DNA from: a bacterium
Lineage (GTDB): Bacteria > Bacillota > Clostridia > Christensenellales > Aristaeellaceae
Direction: 5' to 3'
DNA: 64,000 nt
NCBI GenBank assembly: GCA_004563405.1
Contig: SFTH01000003.1
Span: 62,001 to 126,000 of the forward strand
In this document: piece by piece, positions 56,230 to 64,000 of the stretch
Position numbering within the stretch: the first letter of the stretch is position 1
Layout: every line of letters starts with the position of its first letter
Translations under genes and position numbers: made by a program
The notes under the pieces: generated by a model
The model's database searches: none
Told to the model about the DNA's origin: nothing
What the model saw: only the letters and a program-made list of their open reading frames with translations

Positions 56230-56478
56230 ATGACGGATAATGGATTCATTCTTGGTTGCAGCGCGATCGGCGCGGGTCTGGCGATGATTGCCGGTCTGGG
56301 CCCTGGTATCGGCGAAGGTATCGCCGTGAGCAAGGCGCTGGAGGCCATCGGCCGCCAGCCGGAGTGCAAGGGTGAGGTCACCTCCACGATGCTGCTGGGC
56401 TGCGCCGTTGCGGAGACCACGGGCATCTACTCCCTGATTATTGCGCTGATTCTGCTGTTCGTCAAGCCGCTCACCTGA
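56230..56478 (+). CDS. atpE: F-type ATP synthase subunit c (two-carboxylate, Na+-type pattern)
   Basis: An 82-residue two-helix proteolipid. Helix 1 has the glycine-rich GLGPGIGEG, the loop has the conserved R-Q-P (residues 42-44), and helix 2 carries the ion-binding E62 in GCAVAETTGIYSL. Relative to the Ilyobacter Na+ c subunit (Q32, V63, E65, S66, Y70), this protein has E29, V60, E62, T63 and Y67: all Na+-site positions are compatible, with Glu replacing Gln, as in the Fusobacterium two-carboxylate rotor. The ATG follows CAGGAGGG. Most likely Na+-coupled. Confidence 0.96.
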   Translation: MTDNGFILGCSAIGAGLAMIAGLGPGIGEGIAVSKALEAIGRQPECKGEVTSTMLLGCAVAETTGIYSLIIALILLFVKPLT

Positions 56479-56519
56479 GCCTTTGGCGCAGAGAAACGAA
56501 CAGGGGAGGAAGCATTGAC

Positions 56520-57023
56520 GTGGAGGTTCAGCAATTTGTATCGCTCGCGCCCTGGACGATCATTTTCCAGATCTGCAATCTGCTGATCCTGGTCGCTTTG
56601 ATGAAGAAGTTCCTGTTTAAGCCGGTTCAGAACATACTGAACAAGCGCCAGCAGGAGATTGACGGCATCTATGCGGCGGCGGACGCAGACCGCAGCAGCG
56701 CGGCGGAAATGAAAGAGGAATACACCCGGAGAATGTCCTCCGCCCGCGAGGAGGCGGACCGCCTGGTGCGCACCGCCGTGGACGAGGCCAACCGCAAGGG
56801 CGATGAGATCGTGGATGTGGCGAACCAGCAGGCGGCCAACATCAAGCGCAAGGCCGAATCGGAGATCGCGCAGGAGCGCCTGAAGGCGTACACCGAGCTC
56901 AAGCGGGACATCTCCGGCATGGCCGTGGACATCGCGGAGAAGATGGTGGGCCGCGAGATCAACGAGGCCGACCAGGCCGGACTGGTGGACGACTTTATCC
57001 GGAATGCGGGGGATGAGCAGTGA
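56520..57023 (+). CDS. atpF: F-type ATP synthase subunit b
   Basis: A 167-residue peripheral-stalk subunit: one N-terminal membrane helix (about 12-30, PWTIIFQICNLLILVALMKK) and a long charged coiled coil (residues 35-145, FLFKPVQNILNKRQQEIDGI, then AEMKEEYTRRMSSAREEADR). Starts at GTG 56520 ten bases after GGAGG. Its stop overlaps the atpH start (GTGA), giving coupled synthesis of both stalk parts. Standard length. Confidence 0.95.
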   Translation: MEVQQFVSLAPWTIIFQICNLLILVALMKKFLFKPVQNILNKRQQEIDGIYAAADADRSSAAEMKEEYTRRMSSAREEADRLVRTAVDEANRKGDEIVDVANQQAANIKRKAESEIAQERLKAYTELKRDISGMAVDIAEKMVGREINEADQAGLVDDFIRNAGDEQ

Positions 57024-57556
57024 CGCATTTTGCCAGAGAGTATGGAAATGCGCTGTATGAGCTTGCCCGGGAAGAGAATATGGAGGAGACGATCCTCGAG
57101 CAGCTGGGGCTGGTAAAGGATTGCCTCGAAGCGCAGCGGGACTATGTGCGCCTGCTGTGCGCCCGGAACCTGGAGATTGATGAGCGCATCCGGCTTCTGG
57201 ACGAAGCCTTTGGCGGCAGCCTGCATCCCTACCTGCTGAATTTTATGAAGCTGCTGACCGGACGCGGGGCGATGGATTACTTCTTTGAATGTGCGGAGGT
57301 TTACCGCACGCGCTTCAATGAGGATCACGGCATTGCGCGGGCGACGGCGGTTTCCGCCGCGCCGCTGACGCCGGAACAGAGACAGGCCCTCGTTCAGAAG
57401 CTCGAGGAGATTTCCGGCAAGCGGATTGAGCTCGACACCCGGGTGGATGCGGCGCTCATCGGCGGCATGCAGGTGGATCTTGAGGGCAGGAGATACGACA
57501 ACAGTATCCGCACGCGCCTGGAGCGCATGCGGCGCACCCTTATCGAGAGCGAATAA
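57020..57556 (+). CDS. atpH: F-type ATP synthase subunit delta
   Basis: A 178-residue stalk subunit (OSCP homologue). EYGNALYELAREENMEETIL matches the N-terminal Y-A-x-A-L-x-x-x-A pattern, and the C-terminal ALVQKLEEISGKRIELDTRV DAALIGGMQVDLEG region (split here across two stretches) is the classic delta signature. GTG start overlapping the atpF stop. Links the b dimer to the top of the alpha3beta3 head. Confidence 0.95.
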   Translation: MTHFAREYGNALYELAREENMEETILEQLGLVKDCLEAQRDYVRLLCARNLEIDERIRLLDEAFGGSLHPYLLNFMKLLTGRGAMDYFFECAEVYRTRFNEDHGIARATAVSAAPLTPEQRQALVQKLEEISGKRIELDTRVDAALIGGMQVDLEGRRYDNSIRTRLERMRRTLIESE

Positions 57557-57572
57557 AGGAAGGTCTGAATTT

Positions 57573-59102
<1,530 letters not shown>

Positions 59103-59105
59103 GCC

Positions 59106-59963
59106 ATGGCCGGAACATCAATGAAGGACATTCGCCTGCGGATCAAGAGCGTCAGGAGCACGATGCAGATCACAAAGGCGATGCAGCTGGTGGCCTCCTC
59201 CAAGCTCCGGCAGGCCAGATCCCGCATGGAGGCGAGCCGGCCCTATCTGGAGATTGCCCGGGACACCATCGAGGACATCGCCGCCCACAATACCGGCTGC
59301 GACAGCCCCTACCTGAACGGAAGGCCGGTGCGCAAGCGCTGCCTGGTGGTGGTGGCGGGCGACCGCGGACTCGCCGGAAGCTACAATGCCAACGTGTTCA
59401 AGCTGATCCGGAGCGAGCTGAGCGAGACGGACTTCTGCGTGCTCTCTATCGGCCGCAAGGCAAGGGAGTACTTCGCCTATCAGGGCGCTGAGATTCTGGA
59501 TTTCGGTGCGGAGAAGGCGGAGGGCCTCGCGATGGAGGCGTGCCGACGGATGGCGGACGGCCTCATCGCGCGCTTCGACGCGGGGGAGATCGACGAAGTG
59601 GATCTGGTATACACCCGCTTCGTGTCGGTGCTCAACCAGCAGGCTCAGTCCCAGCGGCTGCTCCCCGTCTCATTGGAGGCGCGCAAGTCCTCCGCACGGC
59701 AGATGATCTTTGAGCCGGGTCCGGAGGCGCTGATCCGTCGCGCCATGCCGGATTACCTGGCGGGCATGATTTACGCCGCCGTGTGCGATTCGGTGGCCAG
59801 CGAGCAGGCCGCGCGCCGCGTGGCCATGGACGCCGCCTCCAAGAACGCATCCGAGATGATCGACGATCTGAACCTTCGCTACAACCGCGCGCGCCAGGCC
59901 TCGATAACCCAGGAACTGACGGAGATCGTTGCGGGCGCGGAGAGCGAAAACGAGGAGATTTGA
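59106..59963 (+). CDS. atpG: F-type ATP synthase subunit gamma
   Basis: A 285-residue central rotor shaft. The N-terminal coiled-coil helix MKDIRLRIKSVRSTMQITKA and the C-terminal MDAASKNASEMIDDLNLRYN RARQASITQELTEIV (one conserved block at the far end) are typical; the central Rossmann-like domain has VVVAGDRGLAGSYNANVFK. It starts three bases after the atpA stop. Length is normal. Confidence 0.96.
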   Translation: MAGTSMKDIRLRIKSVRSTMQITKAMQLVASSKLRQARSRMEASRPYLEIARDTIEDIAAHNTGCDSPYLNGRPVRKRCLVVVAGDRGLAGSYNANVFKLIRSELSETDFCVLSIGRKAREYFAYQGAEILDFGAEKAEGLAMEACRRMADGLIARFDAGEIDEVDLVYTRFVSVLNQQAQSQRLLPVSLEARKSSARQMIFEPGPEALIRRAMPDYLAGMIYAAVCDSVASEQAARRVAMDAASKNASEMIDDLNLRYNRARQASITQELTEIVAGAESENEEI

Positions 59964-59964
59964 C

Positions 59965-61362
59965 ATGGCAGATAAAAACATTGGCAAGGTTGCGCAGGTC
60001 ATCGGCCCGGTGTTGGACGTCCGCTTTGAGGGCGGAAACCTGCCGAACCTGCTGAACGCGATTGAAATTGACTGCGACGGCAGAAAGATCACTGCCGAGG
60101 TTGCCCAGCATGTGGGCGACAACGTGGTGCGCTGCATCGCCATGAGTTCCACGGACGGCCTGCGCCGCGGCGTCGACGCCGTGGACACCGGCGCGCCCAT
60201 TGCGGTGCCGGTGGGTGAGAAGTGCCTGGGCAGGATGTTCAACCTCCTGGGCGATCCCATCGACAGCCTGCCCGCGCCCACGGACGTGGAGCGCTGGCCC
60301 ATTCACCGCTCCGCCCCGGCCTACGACGAACAGGAGGGCACCACGGAGATTCTGGAGACGGGCATCAAGGTCGTTGACCTGATCGCGCCCTACGCCCGAG
60401 GCGGCAAGATTGGCCTGTTCGGCGGCGCGGGCGTCGGCAAGACCGTGCTCATCATGGAATTGATCAACAACATCGCCAAGGAGCACAGCGGACTTTCCGT
60501 GTTTGCCGGCGTCGGCGAGCGCTCCCGCGAGGGCAACGACTTCTACAACGAAATGAAGGAGAGCGGCGTGCTCTCCAAGACGGCGTTGGTCTACGGCCAG
60601 ATGAACGAGCCGCCGGGAGCGCGCATGCGCGTGGCGCTGTCGGGACTGACCATGGCGGAGTATTTCCGCGACGTGGGCAAGCAGGACGTGCTGCTCTTCA
60701 TTGACAACATCTTCCGCTTCACCCAGGCGGGCAGCGAGGTTTCCGCGCTGCTGGGCCGCATGCCCTCCGCCGTGGGCTATCAGCCCACCCTGGCCACCGA
60801 GATGGGCGCGCTGCAGGAGCGCATCACCTCCACCCATAGCGGCTCCATCACCTCGGTTCAGGCGGTCTACGTCCCTGCGGACGACCTGACCGACCCGGCC
60901 CCGGCCACGACCTTCGCCCATCTGGACGCGACTACGGTGCTCTCCCGCGCCATTTCCTCCCAGGGCATCTACCCCGCGGTGGATCCGCTGGACTCCACCA
61001 GCCGCATCCTGACGCCCGAGATCGTGGGCCAGGAGCACTACGACGTGGCCCGTCAGGTGCAGTCCATCCTTCAGCGCTACCGCGAGCTTCAGGACATCAT
61101 CGCCATCATGGGCATGGACGAGCTCTCCGAAGAGGACAAGAAGATCGTCGCCCGCGCCCGCAAGGTGCAGCGCTTCCTGAGCCAGCCCTTCAGCGTGGCC
61201 GAGCAGTTCACCGGCATGGAGGGCCGCTATGTGCCTCTGAAGGAGACCATTCGCGGCTTCAAGGAGATCTGCGAGGGCAAGCACGACGATCTGCCCGAGA
61301 GCGCATTCCTGTTCGTCGGAACCATCGACGAGGCCGTGGAGAAGGCCGCGAAGGGTGAATGA
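59965..61362 (+). CDS. atpD: F-type ATP synthase subunit beta
   Basis: A 465-residue catalytic subunit. Walker A is GGAGVGKTV, the catalytic Glu is in GVGERSREGND, Walker B in VLLFIDNIFRF, and the DELSEED sequence that pushes gamma is exact (GMDELSEEDKKI). ATG 59965 lies one base after the atpG stop with GAGGAG upstream. Highest sequence conservation of the operon, useful for taxonomic placement of the organism. Confidence 0.98.
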   Translation: MADKNIGKVAQVIGPVLDVRFEGGNLPNLLNAIEIDCDGRKITAEVAQHVGDNVVRCIAMSSTDGLRRGVDAVDTGAPIAVPVGEKCLGRMFNLLGDPIDSLPAPTDVERWPIHRSAPAYDEQEGTTEILETGIKVVDLIAPYARGGKIGLFGGAGVGKTVLIMELINNIAKEHSGLSVFAGVGERSREGNDFYNEMKESGVLSKTALVYGQMNEPPGARMRVALSGLTMAEYFRDVGKQDVLLFIDNIFRFTQAGSEVSALLGRMPSAVGYQPTLATEMGALQERITSTHSGSITSVQAVYVPADDLTDPAPATTFAHLDATTVLSRAISSQGIYPAVDPLDSTSRILTPEIVGQEHYDVARQVQSILQRYRELQDIIAIMGMDELSEEDKKIVARARKVQRFLSQPFSVAEQFTGMEGRYVPLKETIRGFKEICEGKHDDLPESAFLFVGTIDEAVEKAAKGE

Positions 61363-61365
61363 GCC

Positions 61366-61626
61366 ATGGACAAGCTGCAACTGACCATCGTCATGCCCAC
61401 GGAAAAGGTGTTTGAGGGCGAGGCCGAGCGGGTAATGGTGCGCACCACGGAGGGCGAAGTCGCCATCCTGCCGCGCCACATCGACTATGCCGCGGCCCTG
61501 GGCAGCGGCGAGGCGCGCATCACTGCCGGCGGCGAGACCCGTCGCGCACGGATCAGCGGCGGCATGATGCATGTGTCGCAAAACCACGTGCGCATCCTGA
61601 CCACGGACTTTTCCTGGACTGAGTGA
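61366..61626 (+). CDS. atpC: F-type ATP synthase subunit epsilon, short form
   Basis: An 86-residue protein made only of the N-terminal beta-sandwich: LQLTIVMPTEKVFEGEAERV, TEGEVAILPRHIDYAAAL and RARISGGMMHVSQNHVRILT. The usual epsilon is 130-140 residues with two C-terminal helices that inhibit ATP hydrolysis and bind ATP; these are absent. The stop is followed at once by the operon terminator, so the short form is not due to the window or a visible frameshift. Lack of the helices predicts no epsilon-based brake on hydrolysis. Confidence 0.95.
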   Translation: MDKLQLTIVMPTEKVFEGEAERVMVRTTEGEVAILPRHIDYAAALGSGEARITAGGETRRARISGGMMHVSQNHVRILTTDFSWTE

Positions 61627-61640
61627 ACAAAAACCATGCA

Positions 61641-61690
61641 AACAGACCATTTTCGGTTTTAAGAACAAAACCGAAAATGGTCTGTTTTTT
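61641..61690 (+). terminator. intrinsic terminator of the atp operon
   Basis: A perfect 20-bp stem (61641-61660 with 61667-61686), loop AAGAAC, ending in a T run to 61690. A symmetrical A run makes it work on both strands. Confidence 0.95.
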
Positions 61691-61853
61691 ATATAAGCCG
61701 GCAAGTGTGCGCCGCGCGCGTGGAAGCGGAGATAAATAGAGAGGGCCGTCTGCCCTGCGTTGCGGCGCGCAGGAAAGGGGCGGATACGCCTTGCACTGCG
61801 AGATGCTGATGGAGGAGGCGCGACCGCCTTGCACTGCGGGGCGGGAGGCGCCT

Positions 61854-62243
61854 TCACTTGTACTTTGGCAGGCTGGCGAAAGAAGCGGAGGGTGATGCGC
61901 ACTTCCTCCGTATGGGGCCGCGCGTGAGCGCGTAGCTGTCTGAGATGAGCGCAAGTATGTCCTCCTCCGCCATGCTTCCGTCCAGAATCACGCTGATCCA
62001 GTGGCGCTTGTTCATGTGGTAGGCGGGAACCACGCTGGCGTAGGCGTCCCGCCAGAAGTCCGCGCGCAGCGGTTCGGCCTTTAAATTGATCCAGATATTT
62101 CCATTTCGCTCATAGATGTAGGCGAAGCTCTTTTTGTTGCCTGCGTGGCGCATGACCGTCCAGTTCGGGTCATCGAAGGGATAGTCCTCGTAGACGCCGG
62201 AAAGGCGCAGACAGGCGGCGATTGCCTCGGCGCGCGTGCGCAT
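61854..62243 (-). CDS. MmcQ/YjbR family protein
   Basis: A 129-residue protein starting MRTRAEAIAACLRLSGVYED at ATG 62243 (GGGAGGAGG upstream). Family marks are YPFDDPNWTVMRHAGNKKSF, IWINLKAEPLRADFWRDAY, VVPAYHMNKRHWISVILDGS. YjbR proteins have a CyaY-like DNA-binding fold, though the cellular role is unclear. The usual C-terminus ends near S-Y-x-L-T; here about 18 extra residues (PIRRKCASPSASFASLPKYK) follow, possibly a tail created by a small shift. The 61691-61853 gap holds no gene that I see. Transcribed alone. Confidence 0.85.
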   Translation of the reverse strand: MRTRAEAIAACLRLSGVYEDYPFDDPNWTVMRHAGNKKSFAYIYERNGNIWINLKAEPLRADFWRDAYASVVPAYHMNKRHWISVILDGSMAEEDILALISDSYALTRGPIRRKCASPSASFASLPKYK

Positions 62244-62368
62244 ATCAACCCCTCCTCCCATGCACTTCATTCTAGCGGAAATTCCCCTGAACGTCAATGA
62301 GTTCTTTTTTCCATATTTTGCCAATAAAACAACATATTGTTACGCCACAAACGGGCAACAAAATGCGA

Positions 62369-62374
62369 TATAAT
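62369..62374 (+). promoter_or_regulatory. probable -10 of the peptidoglycan-binding protein gene
   Basis: TATAAT 57 bp before the ATG, in an AT-rich region (62280-62380). No good -35 at 16-18 bases, so weak or activator-dependent. Confidence 0.4.
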
Positions 62375-62431
62375 GTCGTCTATACAGGTGCAATCCGCTG
62401 CGGATTGCGAAATTTGCGCGGAGGTATCTGA

Positions 62432-64000
62432 ATGAAGAAGATTCGCATTTTGCTTGCGCTTCTCCTGACGGCGATGCTCCTGAGCTCCCTGGCCTTCTTT
62501 ACGGAGGCGGAACAGGAGCAGGAGGGGGAGTGGCAGGCGGATTTGCTGAAGCTGATGGATCCTGCGGATGTTCCCGAGACGACGCAGATCGAATATAGAG
62601 ACACCAACGAGGATGGCGCCGGGGTCGAGACCCACGACGTCGCATGCGAAATCACCGTAAACGGCGTCACCTACGGATGCGAATTTGTCTTTGAAGTCAG
62701 CGGCGGCGCCGAAGTTGAATGGGCTTACGTGCAGGAATGGCTGGGCGGGATTGTGACCGAAGCGGCGCGCGCTGCGGGCAGTGATTCCGAGTCCCTGGCC
62801 CGGGCCGTCGACAAGGCCATCTCATCGGCGCGAAAGAATGCGCAGCCGGATGAGAGCGGCGCGCTTCCCGCGTGGGCCGCGCCGGAGGTCGCTGTGAAGA
62901 TCATTCGCGTGTCCACGCCCTTCTATCCGGAGCTCTCCGTGGGCAAGAACGGCGAAGCGACCAAGCGGCTTCAGCAGCGGCTGATCGAGCTGGGCTTCCT
63001 GAGTGGAAAGGCCGACGGCTACTTTGGAGAGCAGACCCGCGCGGCGGTCGTGGAGCTGGAGAACCATATCCGGGCGCTGGAGCAGGAGCTCATTGACGCG
63101 CGCCCCGCGGCGACGGCGGAGCCCGTGCTGACAGCTGCGCCGGTGGCGACGCAGCAGCCCCTTCCGGAGTCCACCCATGAGCTGACGCTCGTACCCCGCG
63201 GGACGCCGGTGGCGACGCAGGCGCCCTCTCCGGAGCCCACGTCCACGCCGATGGAGGTGGCCGAGGATGCGGTGAAGCTCGAGCCGGTGACCCAGGCGGA
63301 CGGCGTGGCGGACGCGCTGTTGCAGGCCTATCTCTATTCCGATTCCTTCAAGTCCGTGACGCGGGAGCTCAGCCGGGAGGACAGCGGCAGCGACGTGCGC
63401 AGGCTCCAGCAGCGCCTGCTGGGGCTGGGCTGCACCGTGAGCGCGCCGGATGGCAGCTACGGCGGCGACACCGCGCGCGCCGTGCGCATCTTTCAGTACT
63501 ACAACGGCCTCGAGCAGACCGGTGCGGCGGATCTGGAGACCCTGAGCCGCGCGTTTTCCGCGGAGGCGAAGGCACCGGATTACGCCATGCTCTCCGCCGG
63601 TTCCGGCGGCGACGCGGTGCGCACCCTTCAGACCCGCCTGCGGGAGCTGGGCTTTACCAACGTGGGCACTGATGGCGATTACGGCGCGGGCACCCAGCGC
63701 GCGGTGGAGACGCTGCAGAGCTACATGCGCGGCCTGGAGGAGGCGGCGCTGCTGGAGGCGGACCCGAGCCTTCCTGCGGATGCGGATCTCAGCGGCCAGC
63801 TCACCGTGGAGGTGAACGGCGTGGCGGATCCGCTGCTGCTGGACGCGTTCTACGCGGACAGCTTCCCGGCGGTGCCTGGGGCCCTGCGCAGCGGTTCCTC
63901 CGGAGACGATGTGGTGCGCCTGCAGCGCAGGCTCAACGGCCTCGAGTTCTTCTTCGGCGCGCTGGACGGCAGCTACGGCGGACAGACGGCCCAGGCGGTG
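62432..64000 (+). CDS. secreted protein with multiple peptidoglycan-binding repeats, partial (C-terminus off the right edge)
   Basis: 523 codons are visible from ATG 62432 (GGAGGTATCTGA upstream), open at the edge. The signal peptide MKKIRILLALLLTAMLLSSL is followed by A-F-F-T-E-A-E. An N-terminal domain (about 25-155) of unknown type precedes four peptidoglycan-binding-domain-1 units at about 170-214 (ATKRLQQRLIELGFL), 314-356 (VRRLQQRLLGLGC), 390-432 and 490-523, the last cut. Each has the L-Q-x-x-L...G-x-Y-G-x-x-T-x-x-A-V pattern. Between units 1 and 2 lies a Pro/Thr-rich linker (ATQAPSPEPTSTP). Probably a wall-associated, perhaps sporulation- or lysis-related protein; a catalytic domain may lie beyond the edge. 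Confidence 0.8.
   Translation, partial: MKKIRILLALLLTAMLLSSLAFFTEAEQEQEGEWQADLLKLMDPADVPETTQIEYRDTNEDGAGVETHDVACEITVNGVTYGCEFVFEVSGGAEVEWAYVQEWLGGIVTEAARAAGSDSESLARAVDKAISSARKNAQPDESGALPAWAAPEVAVKIIRVSTPFYPELSVGKNGEATKRLQQRLIELGFLSGKADGYFGEQTRAAVVELENHIRALEQELIDARPAATAEPVLTAAPVATQQPLPESTHELTLVPRGTPVATQAPSPEPTSTPMEVAEDAVKLEPVTQADGVADALLQAYLYSDSFKSVTRELSREDSGSDVRRLQQRLLGLGCTVSAPDGSYGGDTARAVRIFQYYNGLEQTGAADLETLSRAFSAEAKAPDYAMLSAGSGGDAVRTLQTRLRELGFTNVGTDGDYGAGTQRAVETLQSYMRGLEEAALLEADPSLPADADLSGQLTVEVNGVADPLLLDAFYADSFPAVPGALRSGSSGDDVVRLQRRLNGLEFFFGALDGSYGGQTAQAV

Overview
The window looks like chromosome from a GC-rich, anaerobic, endospore-forming Firmicute of the class Clostridia. The spoIIAA-spoIIAB-sigF operon sits behind a sigma-H-like promoter. 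Anaerobic markers are a CO dehydrogenase/acetyl-CoA synthase subunit (acsB), a corrinoid-activating ASKHA ferredoxin protein (RACo type), rubrerythrin and a ferredoxin:thioredoxin-reductase-like protein. Shine-Dalgarno sites are strong, sigma-A promoters are TTGACA/TATAAT-like, and the dinB SOS boxes are of the Bacillus type. A Christensenellales-like gut lineage is my guess; nothing here fixes the genus. Both window edges cut genes (an AI-2E-type membrane protein on the left, a peptidoglycan-binding protein on the right).

Layout. 0-10 kb: PRC-barrel/small protein/AI-2E cluster, an orphan OmpR-type regulator, gph, a methyltransferase, then hslO, TPR and HEAT-like proteins, a zinc-ribbon membrane protein with a repeat tract, two tiny proteins and deoD. 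10-19 kb: DUF3786 and RACo, two signal-anchored surface proteins, a solitary acsB, DUF4317. 19-36 kb: sugar and nucleoside uptake, comprising an aldo/keto reductase, an RbsA/RbsC-type ABC operon whose binding-protein gene has its own promoter, a zinc dehydrogenase, a BMP-type nucleoside ABC operon, an oxidative-stress pair, an amidohydrolase, Smr, Dus and a FucU-like mutarotase. 36-46 kb: LysR, a surface protein, class A PBP, the spoIIA operon, a MalY/PatB aminotransferase, a DEDD exonuclease and a PrsA/SurA-like foldase. 46-53 kb: an interrupted rbsD, a catalytically dead M1-peptidase-like protein in an operon with two signal peptidases, an orphan DNA methyltransferase and SOS-controlled dinB. 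53-54 kb: a small AT-rich island with a frameshifted nuclease-toxin-like gene overlapping a CPCC gene. 54-62 kb: a two-domain SSB and the complete atpI-B-E-F-H-A-G-D-C operon. 62-64 kb: YjbR-like protein and the peptidoglycan-binding protein.

How genes work together. Nucleosides imported by the BMP system could be phosphorolysed by DeoD. The RbsA-type importer, FucU/RbsD mutarotases and the two dehydrogenases fit uptake and oxidation of a free sugar or polyol. The F-type ATPase has a c subunit with a Na+-binding pattern (E29, V60, E62, T63, Y67) and an epsilon subunit without its C-terminal inhibitory helices, which suggests sodium bioenergetics suited to an anaerobe living near the thermodynamic limit.

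I found no CRISPR array, complete prophage, insertion sequence, rRNA or tRNA. The most unusual items are the CTG candidate start of sigF overlapping the spoIIAB stop, the in-frame TGA in rbsD, the toxin/CPCC remnant, the dead peptidase co-transcribed with signal peptidases, the solitary acsB near RACo, and the short epsilon with a two-carboxylate c subunit. All positions and motifs come from reading the sequence; family names come from memory of protein families, with no database search.
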